The position numbers and the translations under genes were made by a program. The notes under the pieces are model-generated. The model saw nothing but the letters and a program-made list of their open reading frames with translations. It had not been told where the DNA came from and ran no database searches. Of a stretch of DNA of 64,000 bases, positions 1 to 11,262 are shown one piece after another (the first letter of the stretch is position 1; every line of letters starts with the position of its first letter). Where the stretch lies: positions 9,610,001 through 9,674,000 of the forward strand of contig NC_067203.1 of the NCBI RefSeq assembly GCF_026262505.1. Direction: 5' to 3'. This DNA is from Trichomonas vaginalis G3. Its lineage: Eukaryota > Parabasalia > Trichomonadida > Trichomonadidae.

Positions 1-640
1 GTCGCATATTCCATATATGTCTTCAGGGCTTTTTGTTTTATTCTCTTCATTCTTTCAGTTACTTTATATTTGTAGTTATGGTTTCAAATTTATGACATAC
101 TGTTTCATTTTTTGCTACTTTTTGCTGCCTTTTTCTGACACTTTTTTTCGCATATTCTCTGTACTTAGTTCTTTAGTTGTTCTTCTTTTCTTCTTTTTCT
201 CTACGTTTAACTCATTTGAGTTTCTTAGTGTGTCTGTCATATTTAGTTTTCTTTTCGTTTTCACTTATTTGTTCTGTATGTCTATGTTGATTTTTGCATC
301 TGTTATCTTTGATTTTGAGTGAACTTCAAATTCATTGACTTGAGGGTTATAGGCGTTCCGTCTGCAGCTCCACCATACCTGCCATTTTCGCTAAAAGTGC
401 CCGGCTTCTTAAACCTCCACTCTGTGCACCAAACACTCGGTTTAAAAGCAATAGGATTGTTTGACATTTGTTTCAACATTAGTGGGAGTCATTCAGCATT
501 TGGTTGTTGCATACATGTTGTTTGATGGTGTTCATTTACTATTGGATGTTTCCAATGCTCTCATTCCTCTTACCGTATATTCTTTACGTAGCTTAGTGGC
601 ATTTTTTAAGTGAAGGTTAAAAAATTTCGCATGAAGAATT
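1..640. other. T-rich flank without a supportable gene
   Basis: The plus strand of the first 320 bases is very rich in T and TTTC runs, giving a long open frame of Phe, Leu and Ser with no domain; its complement is lysine-rich and full of stops. The segment 330-530 is more balanced in base composition and could be a fragment of an old gene or transposon, but no family is recognisable in any frame. Confidence 0.4.
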
Positions 641-1450
641 TCGGACAAAACATTTACGAAGAAATCATGAGTTTTCTACCCTCTTGAATTTTCATGATAA
701 ATTTACACCAAAAAATATTTTATGTTAGAATGTTAGATCTAACATGTTTTTCTAACATGTTTTTCTACATCGTTACGAAAACTCTTGGAAAATCATTGAA
801 ATTTACACCAAAAATTAATTGTTTATGTTTAGAATGTTAGATCTAACCTCTACCCTAAAAATTATATTTTTTGGGTCCATTTACGCTCATTACGAAGAAG
901 TCTTTGACAAAAAATATACGATGAAGTAAGTTTCGAACAAAACATTTACAAGAAATCATGGTTTTCTACGACTGTTTAGAAAACAGTTAGAAAACGTTGT
1001 TAGAATCTAAAACATTCTAAATAAAATAATATTTATTGGGTCATTTACGCTCATTACGAAGAAGTCTTGACAAACGTTTACGTATCATGGTTTGAACAAA
1101 ACATTTACGAAGAGTCTTGACTAAAACATTTACGATGAAGTCTTGACAAAACATTTACGATGAAATCATGACAAAACATTTACAGATGAAGAAGTTTTCG
1201 ACAAAACATTTACGAAGAAATCATTGAAGTTTTCTACGATATTAGAAAACATTGTTTAGAAAAACGTGTTAGATCTAACATTCTAACATAAAATTAATTT
1301 TTGGGTCATTTTCGCTCATATACGAAGAAGTCTTGACAAAACATTTTACGTTATGGTTTGACCACAACATTTACGAAGGAAGTCTTGACAAAACATTTAC
1401 GATGAAGTCTTTGACAAAACACTTTACGATGAAATCATTGACAAACAAGT
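640..1450. repeat. Degenerate higher-order tandem repeat
   Basis: A short motif around GAAGTCTTGACAAAACATTT followed by ACGAT recurs many times with small indels. It sits in a longer unit that also contains a GTTAGATCTAAC palindrome and TTGGGTCATTTACGCTCA. The longer unit is seen at about 725-1000, 1010-1230 and 1270-1450. Copies differ mainly by one-base run-length changes (CATTTACG against CATTTTACG, GTCTTG against GTCTTTG). Confidence 0.7.
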
Positions 1451-1597
1451 CAACGGGCTGTCGGCTGGGGTTCGGTCCTTACCTCTTGGGTCATTTTGGG
1501 AAAAATTCTTTAGGGGTGGAAGCCCTCCGAATAAAACTTCATTTATACTAAAACATCTTCAGGGCTAGAAGGCACGAAGTGCCTGGGAACCCCACTT

Positions 1598-1601
<4 letters not shown>

Positions 1602-1627
<26 letters not shown>
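1602..1627. repeat. Poly-T run at the Maverick 1 left boundary
   Basis: About 26 consecutive T residues lie directly against the outer end of the left inverted repeat. They hide any target-site duplication and are a likely weak point of the assembly. Confidence 0.85.
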
Positions 1628-1630
<3 letters not shown>

Positions 1631-1860
1631 GAAATAAATCATTAAAATTAACAATAATTTTAAAATAATTTTTTTTAATCTTTTATAAAAGAAGCTATAT
1701 TAGATGATGTCAAGATATTCCGCAATTAATTAAACATTGTTTAAATCCTTGAATGGAATCAATGGAGTCAAATCAAAGGAATTAGAAATTCAATTCTTAC
1801 GAAAAATTAAACTTAGTTATTGTTTATATTTTATTTTTTTATTTTTGTATGAAATGAAGC
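1627..1860. repeat. Maverick 1 left terminal inverted repeat
   Basis: It starts TAATGAAATAAATC and matches the reverse complement of 16815-17044 with only scattered substitutions and one-base gaps. Shared landmarks include TTTTATAAAAGAAGCTATAT, ATTCCGCAATTAATTAAACA and CTTACGAAAAATTAAA. The match runs inward to the TGTATGAAATGA that contains the first ATG on each side. Confidence 0.92.
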
Positions 1861-1899
1861 GATCAAAATAAACACGTTAAAAATTAGGATTCACAAAAC

Positions 1900-2830
1900 G
1901 AGGGAAATAAAGGATATATTAGAGGAGGGTGGGTTGTGAAGTTTGCAATAATATTATTTAAGAATTGTAAAAAATTCGCGGAGTTATTAAATGATTTAGA
2001 TTATGATTGGAAAAATGAATTAAAGATAGATGTTTATAAATTTCTTATACCACATCTGAAGAGAAAAACCTAAAGAACTGATGTTTTCTGAAATATTATG
2101 AGAAACGGATTAAAGATTGATGAATTACAATGAAATTGAAAGACTGAAAAAATAAGAGATGAAATAGATTGAAAAAAATTAAGGAATTAAAGAGAAGTCT
2201 GAAAAATTCAATGGAAAATGAAGTAGAGGTTTTAATGAAGTTATCCAGCTTCAAGATCAGAAGTTCAGAATCTCATGAAGAAAGAGGTTATAAAAATTAT
2301 GGTCTCAGAATCAACCACAAAATTTATTAGATGGTGAAATAGACGAAACACTTTCAAGAAGAGGTACTAATTTATTCTGTAAACATTAAGTTACAATTTA
2401 TTTTGATATATGAGAATACCCCTTGTATCCTACTTTCACCGCCTTTGAGATCCGAAATTCTCAAAAAAGCTTCTTAAAAACGTTGACATATGCAAACTTA
2501 ATTACGATTTAAGAAGGGGAAGATCATGATATTTACACCAAATTATTATTTAAATAAATGCACAGGTGTGATAAAGTTTTTAGATTTATTAGTATAAAAT
2601 ATCAAAAGAAACCAGTTGGGAACCTATTTAAAATTTGTGGTGATTGTGGTTTCATTATTGAAGATACCAATAATGTTTCATATGGAAAGAACAGCACGAT
2701 AGGAAAGACGAAGTGGAAGGTCTATTACCATTCGTTAATTAAGAAATATAAAAAGATTATTGAAAAACGTAATAAGCATTTTATATTTATTCATTTTATT
2801 TCAGAAAAAATGGAAGCAAACCCATAAAAA
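1900..2830 (+). pseudogene. Degenerate Maverick accessory gene(s)
   Basis: Plus-strand coding fragments in several frames. One near 1932-2070 reads as a lysine- and leucine-rich helical stretch. Another at 2558-2827 (89 aa, own ATG) contains a CGDC motif and a basic tail and ends in a clean stop. Stops and frame changes separate them. They lie between the left inverted repeat and the polymerase, where Mavericks carry small variable genes. No function can be assigned; they could be one gene or two. Confidence 0.4.
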
Positions 2831-3049
2831 CATCTTATCATCATTTTATAGCTTTATTCATACATTCCTTTTCAAAGTTGTGAAATTTAAATTAAGACAG
2901 AATTAGAGATTTATGTATCAGGGTACGCATTTTGAGTAATTAAATGTATTCGTCACGTCGCAGATGATAAAATTTATGTAGTTTCTTTTATTCATTTTAT
3001 GGGCTTTTAAAATAACTTTATTTTTATTTATTTATTTTTTAAATTTTTT

Positions 3050-6000
3050 TATTCTTACATGAAATGAACAAAAACGGAAAAGCTAAATGAATGATAATCA
3101 TAGCAGTTAGGATAGAAGCGTTATTTAAACGCTTTCTATAACATTCCTGATGTGCTAATTCCTTAAAAACTCGTAGAAGCTATTTAATGAAGCAATAGAT
3201 GCATATGAGGGTTTTGAACATTTCATTTCAGAAGTGAGAGATTAGCGAAGAATGTTTATGGTTAATTATTGATTTCTTATTATTGTGTGATCCCACCAGA
3301 GACGTTGGACTAAATAGGTAGACTTTTCCATTAGTGGAATCAATAATGATAGATTCCAGGAATTGAAACAGTAAATATTTTATTAACACAGAGTCCATGT
3401 GGAAAACTTCACGCTGACAGAATAACAGACGTTGAGCACTCATGGCTATAAAGTTTGTCCATTTTGTAAAGAAGAAGTTTTATTCTTATCCGTTTGTGAT
3501 CCAGAAAGGAAAAACCAAAGAAGATTTTAAAGCATTGTTGAGAAATGTAAAGAAAATAATGCGAGATTAAATTCAAGACAGTTTCAGTTGCAAAAGACAC
3601 AGCAACCATATGCACCCACATATTACGAAACAGAAGATATATCAGTGGTTATTACCTCACAATTTGTAGAAATATTATAAACCAACAAGATATTATATGT
3701 ACTTTTGACTTTGAACATTAGAGGACTATTCAGAAGAATTACAACTTCTTGAAGTGTTGCAACTTTGACTGCTTACTTAAAACCATTCATGGTATCATCA
3801 ACGGTTATAATTAAACGATTAAAACATATACGAGGAATTTTTGCATTAACTTTCGAGTGATTCTTTATTTCTGATGGATTGAGTTTTTTATTTTCAACGT
3901 TGTTCATTAGCTTGTTAGAATTCAATATTGAACTCATGAATGAATTAATGAAGTTTCGCAAATGGGGACTTTCTCATTATTAAATGAAAAACAGAAGGAA
4001 GGCATTTAAAGGAACATTCTAGATTGAGGGAAATTCAATAAAGTTGAATATATAGGTTTTATTCGGAAAGTTTATAGATGTTAATTTAATTCTTCGTATT
4101 TAAACGACTGCAAAATGGAAAAAAAACATCCAATGCTGGGTTATTCTTCACAATTTAAGCAAATCATTGTATAAAGAAACAAACGTTCCATATTGATTTG
4201 AGATTTATTGACATCAGAAATTATTATAGCGGGGTGGGACATTAACCAGATTCTACTCAAGATTTTCGTGAAATAATAAACACGGTGTTAAATCCTTTTT
4301 CCCCTTATCAATTCATCACATGGGAAAATTACGAAGAAGAATTATATAAAGTGAACCATTCACTAAGATTCATTTTATCAGCATTAACTCAAGAAACTAT
4401 ATCAGATAGTGATTATCAAATATATCTCAATGATGCTTAAAAAGTTTTAAGAATAGATTAGAATATTTTTATTCATTATTGCAATAAAGATGTTGAAATT
4501 TGATTGACCAATTCGATAAAATTATATGAAGAACATTTGTTTATTAAAATTGACATCGCTTCATAATCTTTCTTTATCATCGAATTGCTTCAATGATTCG
4601 TTACGCTTTAGCATATAAAGACTTTAATCCTAATGAAAAATATCCTGAGGAAGAGATAGAATCAAGTTTTGAATTAACCGAAAAAAGTATTGGAAATATA
4701 AAAATTGATCATATAAGAAACAAGATGAAAAAGCAGAAAGAGGTACTAAAAATAATGTTTTTCAATGGCATGATTTTTTCAAATACTATCACGATTTAAT
4801 CCTTTCATTCTAAATGCAAAATGTGTGGTAAAGGTTTACATATGCAAATAAAACCAACATTGGATAGAATCGATAATGAAAAACCACATACTAAAGAAAA
4901 ATTGTCAGTTAATGTGTTGTTATTGCAATGTCGTAAATCAAATAAAGATGAAGATGTTCACGTACTCAAACATTAGAAATTTAAGAAATTATGCATTAAA
5001 AAAAATTTTACCAATGACTTTAGATTCAGTTGAAGCTTAACACATTCTCCGTAATGGAATTACTTGGTGGTTTATCAATGTTCAAACATAAGTAAATCTA
5101 AAGGAATCACACACATTAATAAACTTGCATATAATCCAGAAACTAAAACTGTATCAAATGAGGACACCACCAACATTATGACTCCATTTCTGTTGGTGTT
5201 GATTTTAATTCATTATATCCTTTCATCATTTCATCTAATCCTCATGATTTCATTCAATATACTGACCATAAAATGTATTATGCCGGGAAGATTGAATGGT
5301 GTTATCATATTGTGATACAGCAACAAAGAAAGCAAAAGCACTGGGGAATAATTAAGAAGAAAAATACTTTATTCGTGGCTGAAGTAAAGGGTCACATTGA
5401 TGAAAAATACATTATGATTACATAAACTTTTTACCGATAATAAGAAACTTAGATATATATCACAGATGAAAAAACAATTGGCGGTTTTATGTATAATTAC
5501 ATGAAATCAAACAATCTACCGGTTGACCAGAAACAGAGAAATTATAACTCAGTTAGCATCAACACACAACCAATATCAACCATTTTCTTCTTATTATCTT
5601 TGGTATCTAATAGACAGATTTCATTTTATCATTGATGACATTCAATCAATTTTAACATTTTTACTAAAAACACTTGTTTTAATGAATTTGCGAACAAATT
5701 TTATGAACGAAAGACAAAAGGCTGAATTAGAAGGAAATAAAGGAAAAAGTTTATTTTGCAAGATTTCACTTAATGGATCATATGGTTACGATACAATGAA
5801 TACACAAAATTACGCAAAGACTAAAATAATGAATGCACAGAAGGCACGCGTTGCATGTATGTCAAATAAGTTTTAAAAACATAAGAGAAATAGGAAGATA
5901 CATATCAAGTGATGCTTAAAGATAGATTTTATAGATGTGATACATGTTTACAAGAGGCATTCTTCACTTTAGATAATGCTAAATACTGGTATTGTTTTTC

Positions 6001-6590
6001 ATTTATGATTTTATGTATAAATGCATGAATCTTAATCGTTTTCATTTCATTGAAGGTGATACTGATTCATCTTATTGGGCAATCGCTGGCGACCCAAATC
6101 TTCCTAACACTCAAGCATTTCACGCAATTGTTACCGATAAACAATTTTATGATAAAAAACATTTTCAAATTCGCACCATTTGATTTCTTCTGTTTTGATG
6201 AGAAATTTAAACCTAAATTAAAGAATAAAGCTGTGAAGAAAAAGCACATGAGAAGAAGTTATTGGGTTTAGCAATTGAGAAACAAGGTGATAACATGGTT
6301 GCTTTATGCCCTAAGTGTTATACATCAATTCAACGGTTCAATTGATGGAAGTGATTTTTAAAAGATTGCACAAAAAATGAAAGGTGTTAGTTTCGACAAA
6401 ATAAACAATTAACACCTAAAAAATATTTGGATATTAAATGATAAAGTGATATTTGATGTCAGAATATTAATTTACAACTTAAAACGGGTCAATGACTCGC
6501 TTAACAATTGGTAAGACTGCATTAACAGGAGCACACACTAAGGCTGTATGTTTGTGAAAATGGATGTTGTATGCCATTTATTTAATACAA
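3050..6590 (+). pseudogene. polB: Maverick family-B DNA polymerase, multiply frameshifted
   Basis: This is the protein-primed type of polymerase that copies Mavericks. All three palm motifs are visible but in different frames: motif A (VDFNSLYP) near 5198-5222, motif B (KISLNGSYGYD) near 5758-5790 and motif C (EGDTDSSYW) near 6052-6078. Upstream, around 4815-4930, a Cys-x2-Cys, LDRIDN, His-T-x-E and Cys-x2-Cys-N signature resembles an HNH/endonuclease-VII-like zinc site. From memory, trichomonad Maverick polymerases carry such an insert. The C-terminus near 6460-6580 keeps a TIGKTALTGAHTK stretch. At least ten frame changes make the gene unreadable as one protein. The 5' boundary is approximate. 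Confidence 0.85.
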
Positions 6591-6710
6591 TTTAAAATTT
6601 TATTTTTAATAAAATGCCACAGAAGAGACAAAAGGAACCGTTAATGATGGTTTTGATACTATGATTTCAAAGAGGTGGGCACCCTTAAACACTTATTTTA
6701 TTTTTATATA

Positions 6711-7008
6711 AATGAATAGCGCAGATTTAAAAAATTTAATTTTATGATTTAGTACTTAATCAAAATTTCTTACTTATTATGAATTAAAATCATATCTCCA
6801 AAAAATATGATAAAAATATAACGGGGTGATGATGTGGATTATTATTATCCGTATTATAAAAATGAAATTTTGAAATATCATGATAAAATAATTTCTAAAA
6901 TTAAAGACAAAATTAAAAATAATGAATATACAAAGGAAAAAACTAAATCACAACTTAAACAATTTGAAAGATTTCAAAATAAAGTATTAACAGAAGAAAG
7001 ATATTGAT
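6711..7008 (+). pseudogene. Small Maverick gene remnant
   Basis: It starts at an ATG (MNSADLKNL), loses frame once or twice, and continues from about 6826 as an open lysine-rich helical stretch beginning DYYYPYYKNEIL and ending at a stop near 7008, just upstream of the integrase. About 100 aa in total. The family is not recognised. The position between polymerase and integrase and the same strand suggest a Maverick accessory protein. Confidence 0.4.
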
Positions 7009-7032
7009 GAATTATATTAAATTATATAAATC

Positions 7033-8149
7033 ATGAGCCGCAAAAAACAAAGGAACAAAAACAAAAGGTGCAAAACGCCCAGGTCCTTAGACCATAAATG
7101 AGCACAAGCTTTTAATTTATGATTCATTAGTTAAACCATATTCAGCCCGACTTTTAAATGAAGATCAACTTTTGGATTCATCTCTTCAACATAAACTCGA
7201 AGCGGGAAAGTATATCAAACCTTTATTATACAGCATATTTAAACAAATGAATAGAATACATCCAGAATTAATGAAGGGGGGAATGAAATCCAAAATCAAA
7301 GCAGATAAAATTAAACCACTTGCAACACCAAAAACCTCCTCTTCAGTTAATCCTTCATCATTCACTTTATTATATCCATTTTCAAACATTTAAAGAAGCA
7401 AAAAAGATTTTAAAAAGGATTTCAAGATATTAAATAAACCAATTGACCCGAAAATTCAACCGTTAAAGGAAAAAATTTAGTCGCCCTTCATTTGCTCCAT
7501 ATCCATATTCATACGAAATCGATCATCTGGAATATTCAAAAGGAAACGTTACTTATTTATTTGCCATTAACATTAACACTAGATATTTATATTGCATTCC
7601 AGTGAAAGGAAAACAGAACAGGAAACAAGAAGACTTATACAATACTTACTAGATCATGAAAGAGTAGATAATATCAGGGGTGATGGTGATAAAGGATTTC
7701 AGGCAGCTATGGCTCATTATTTCCACAAATTAATTTTTTCTTTTCATCCTCTCCATATACGTTTCATAATAAAATAGTTGATGCGGTAATGAGAACTCTT
7801 AGAGATGCGTTAGGGGTTAACGGTCAGATATACTGGGATGGAAATCATGACTCCATCTATACAACAGTTAGTATATTATTACAATAATACATGGCATAGA
7901 ACTATAAACATGAAACCAGTGGAAATGAAAAATGATATTTCAAAAGAATGGGAATATATTAGAAAGCAAATGGAAAGGTTGAATGATGTTAAACGTGAAC
8001 AAATTAATTCGGGGCTCATGAATTTTAAACAAGGGGATAAAGTTTTGATTCATCTCGATTATGGAAAAACTGATAAATCAATGACAAAAAGAAGACGAAG
8101 ATTTGACACAATAGCTGAATTTTTAGATATATTAACGGCAATGCATTAG
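7033..8149 (+). pseudogene. Maverick rve-family integrase, frameshifted
   Basis: The likely start is the ATG at 7033, followed by a very basic N-terminus. Coding fragments then run through several frames. 7172-7393 carries a basic N-terminal domain. Around 7560-7700 is part of the catalytic core with the NTRYLYCIPVK strand and the RGDGDKGF segment that corresponds to the second catalytic Asp. 7838-8149 holds the end of the core (YYNNTWHRTINMKPVEM) and a basic C-terminal part that may hold a chromo-like fold. Retroviral-type (rve) integrases insert Mavericks through their inverted repeats. The homologous gene of Maverick 2 begins at 63673, where the first catalytic Asp region is intact. Confidence 0.75.
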
Positions 8150-8240
8150 TTGAAGTTGACAATAAATTAATAGAAATTCCGATTTATTTTTATTACTCCA
8201 TTATATTTAAATAATATTTATTTTTTTTATTTCGTAAGAA

Positions 8241-8453
8241 ATGAGTGACAACAAAGCAGCCAAGAGTCCAGCAATGAATATAAAAAGAACTAAACAGAAT
8301 TAAATCAAAAATATGCTATTACAAAAAGAAGCCGCAATGCGGGTGGGGATGATGCCCATAAACTAAAGTAATTGAAAACGATAAAGAGAGGAAAGAATAA
8401 TCGAAAAATTAGAAACTTACCGTTCAATCCTTAAACTGGGTGAAGCAAAATAA
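8241..8453 (+). pseudogene. Short Maverick gene, probably frameshifted
   Basis: An ATG after an AT-rich leader opens MSDNKAAKSPAMN. The frame breaks near 8300 and reading can continue as a charged helical segment (ENDKER, KLETYRSILKLGEAK) to a stop at 8453. About 70 aa. No family recognised. It converges with the minus-strand gene that follows. Confidence 0.35.
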
Positions 8454-8701
8454 AAGAATTTAATAGAATAAATAAATTGATTGGAAGAGATGAATTTAAT
8501 AAGATGAATTTTTAAACTCAATCCAAATTTAATTTTTATTCCTCTTCCCGAACCCTTCTGGGTTCTTCTTTCCATCATTACTGCATAACCGCATCTTCTC
8601 GGTTTTTGTGGTTTGTTGTTTTTAATTCGTTCTTGCATCATTTTTATCATTTCCTCCCTTGTTATGATTCGTGGTAAATTTTGAGCTTGTGGGGTATCCA
8701 T
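8417..8701 (-). CDS. Small basic Maverick protein of unknown function
   Basis: 94 aa from the ATG at 8701, with Gln/Arg/Lys-rich content and a RRTQKGSGRGIKIKFG stretch. The C-terminal 30 residues overlap the convergent plus-strand gene and look unlike the rest, so the true end may be earlier, around 8490. It lies just downstream of the fibre gene on the same strand. No domain recognised. Confidence 0.35.
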   Translation of the reverse strand: MDTPQAQNLPRIITREEMIKMMQERIKNNKPQKPRRCGYAVMMERRTQKGSGRGIKIKFGLSLKIHLIKFISSNQFIYSIKFFYFASPSLRIER

Positions 8702-8744
8702 TACTTCATTACCTAATTAATTACAGACATAAAATATATTTAGT

Positions 8745-9985
8745 TCATTCAACGCGGTACCATGCGAATATAGTCACAAATGGTGGCATATAATCTTTAC
8801 CCGAGCCTGTTGGATTTGTTGTGAAAGTATGGACATGATTTCCTCCTGGTTCAGTTGGTCGAAAAATCTTTTTTGCTGAATTGTTATAAGATGGAGATAA
8901 AACGTCATAGCCAGCTTTATATTCTGAGTTGTATAATGGGTGGTCTCTTAATGAGTGGCTATGGTCGCCAGAAAAGTTTGTAGTTCCTGTATGAGTGTGT
9001 GGGGGTAAGTTTGCTTCTTTAATTTTCTTCGAACCTCCTGTTTGCTTTGAATATCTAGCACAGTATAAGAATTTATCTACAATCTGCTTCCACGTACCAA
9101 AACCCAGAACTGTTGCGGGATTTGTTGAGTTCATTGACGTATAAATAGAACCAACAGGATATAATGTTTGAAGTATTTCATTTTTCATGCTTGTAATCAC
9201 ATCATTTACTTCGACTTCTTTGCATAATTTTCATCAACATAAGTTTTATCTGCTTTAAGGTCTAAACATCCTGAAACCCATCCTGTATCAGCTTTAACTT
9301 TAAAAGTCTCCGATGTCCATTCATGATACCATTCAACCTTTTCTTTAATTTATTTATCTTTTTTATCTCAATAAGTTTTATCTGCTTTAAGGTCTAAACA
9401 TCCTGAAACCCATCCTGTATCAGCTTTAACTTTAAAAGTCTCCGATGTCCATTCATGATACCATTCAACCTTTTCTTTAATTTCATTATCTTTTTCATCA
9501 ACATAAACCAAATTTGCCTTCTTATTTAATTCACTATCCACATATTCCTTATCCACCTTCTTATTTAATTCAGTATTAACGTATTCCTTATCTGCCTTCT
9601 TATTTAATTCAGTATTAACGTATTCCTTATCCACCTTCTTCATTATGTCGTTTAGGAAACCTTCTATGAATTCCTCATTTAAATTAAATCTTCCAATCTT
9701 CAAAACTTTAGGAAATGCATTTAATGCGTAATATCTCTGTTCTTCTGGTGGAATTGATGTTATATCATCCGTTATTCCTTTAATTTTTGAATTCATAAAT
9801 AAAATTTCTTTTATATTTGATATCACTGCACCACCTTTGCAAACGAAATTCGAAATGGTCATTTTTCAATACTATCTCCAAATCTCCATATTTCAACCTT
9901 TGCGTTTGTTCTGCCGTCTTTGAATTATATGCATATATGGCGTATGTAATGGTCTGAAGGACCTGGGCGCTTTGCACCTTAAGTT
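8745..9985 (-). pseudogene. Phage-like fibre with T4 gp10/gp12-type collar tip, frameshifted
   Basis: Three minus-strand segments form one fibre gene. The N-terminal part (before 9862) aligns with the start of the Maverick 2 fibre. A shaft of short repeats of the type KADKEYVNTELNKK, familiar from phage tail fibres, follows (9500-9640). The 151-aa tip (8745-9200) reads YPVGSIYTSMNSTNPATVLG, then GGSKKI, NLPPHTHTG, GDHSHS, GNHVHTF and GKDYMPPFVT, closely resembling the C-terminal collar of T4 gp10 and tail-collar proteins, with metal-binding His-x-His pairs. The first in-frame codon at 9977 is GTG, so the true start is uncertain. Presumed role: host attachment of the Maverick virion. Confidence 0.75.
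9236..9492. repeat. 132-bp tandem duplication in the fibre shaft
   Basis: About 111 bases from 9241 to 9351 recur at 9373-9483 almost without change. The offset is 132 bp, exactly 44 codons, so the duplication itself preserves the frame, although a frame break lies at the junction near 9360. The unit encodes the segment ending WVSGCLDLKADKTYVDEK. Confidence 0.85.
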
Positions 9986-10024
9986 GCTGTTGTTTATTAT
10001 TTATTACGATTTAAAAATAAATAT

Positions 10025-10757
10025 TTAATCCGTTATCTCATCAGCTATTTTCTCTATTTGAAATTGCCATAATATTTCATTCATAAATTCTAAATCACAA
10101 TCAAATAGGTCAGTTATTCTAAATTTAATATTTGATAAATCTTTTGAATGAAGAATAAATGAATTCCCGGATAATTGAAACGGATATGATAAAGAAAATG
10201 TGTTTAAGTTGATGGATAAAATGTTTTGTATTGATGGGTAAGAGTTAGGGTCTAATGTTTGATGTGAAAATCTCATTGGGGTATTAACTTTATCACATTT
10301 GATTAAAATGAAATTGGAACCAGTGTCAGAATACAAAACATCCCCAACATCTTTTTTCAAAATTTAATATCCCCAACAATGAACGAAGCTGAGGAGTACA
10401 AAATTTAATTTTCAGCGGGAATTTAATAAGGTTATTTATTTCATCAAGTTCAAAAAGTTTATCGGGTTTTGATTTAAAATTTTCTTCATACCATACGATA
10501 AATGATTCATTTAAATAACTTAAAATCATGTTAATATCCCATTTCGCTATCACATTATTTATATACATATCATACGTTTTTTCATGGTCATCTTTAATAA
10601 ATGATATATAATCTGAAGGGTCTAAAAGAATGGGATTAATTTACCACTCACAGAAACGAGAGTAACATTATAATTCTCACTAACTGTTAAATTTAATTCA
10701 CAGCTATTATTCGAAATAATATTGATATTGACATTTTTATTACGATTAAAAATATGG
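10025..10757 (-). pseudogene. Penton-like/minor capsid candidate, frameshifted
   Basis: Two overlapping frames (10326-10568 and 10025-10360) plus an upstream remnant make a protein of about 240 aa. It aligns by eye along its length with the intact gene 59925-60689 of Maverick 2. Shared features are a central FxxxxxLRSLLG/VQLLLG block and a C-terminal HSKDLSNIKFRITDLFDCDL matching HNLKDMQFRLVDFQGEPVEL there. The beta-rich pattern and position beside the fibre fit a single-jelly-roll penton, but no diagnostic motif proves it. It lies just upstream of the fibre on the same strand. Confidence 0.5.
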
Positions 10758-11233
10758 TAAAGCGTTATTTTCCAGTGATAAATAAAACTAGAATAAGATT
10801 ACCTCAAGAATTCATAAATTCAACGAATAAGAAATTCATTCATGTTATAAATTTTAGTGTTTTCAGAAAATATGAGTCAGTGTCATATTCATCAACAGTT
10901 ATATTTCACTTCTCATTCAAATTTAGTTCAATCAAACCCATATAATGACCATTTCATAAGATTTTCAGATGGTATTAAAAATGTAATTGATAGATTAAAA
11001 TATGAACAGATTGACAATATCGAATTTTTGGAATTTTGGTTAAATATCCCGATGGAAAAAAGATTGAAGTTAAAGATAAAGCTGATACTATAACAAAAAC
11101 AATTACAATGACCGATCCAGATAGTGGGGAACAAAAAGAAATAAAACAAACGATAGAAACTGGTGAAAGGTCAATTATTATTGATTATGATTCAAAGGAT
11201 TATTATTCGATAATGTTAATGCTTGAATATTAA
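10754..11233 (+). pseudogene. Maverick protein of unknown function, two frameshifts
   Basis: Starts at the ATG at 10754 (MVKRYFPVINKTRIRLP). It changes frame near 10857 and again near 11036, ending with a clean stop at 11233. The reconstructed length is about 158 aa. The final third is rich in Thr, Asp, Glu and Lys and looks beta-stranded. No counterpart was found in the visible part of Maverick 2. It diverges from the penton-like gene with almost no spacer and converges on the Cys-Cys-Gly gene. Confidence 0.5.
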
Positions 11234-11262
11234 ATAGCCTTAACAAAGAATTTTTCAAGTGA

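Noticed and set aside
17-322. 101-codon plus-strand frame looking like a hydrophobic membrane protein
   Set aside because: Composition is just T-rich DNA (Phe, Leu, Ser); no charged loop pattern, no family, and its region is repeat flank.
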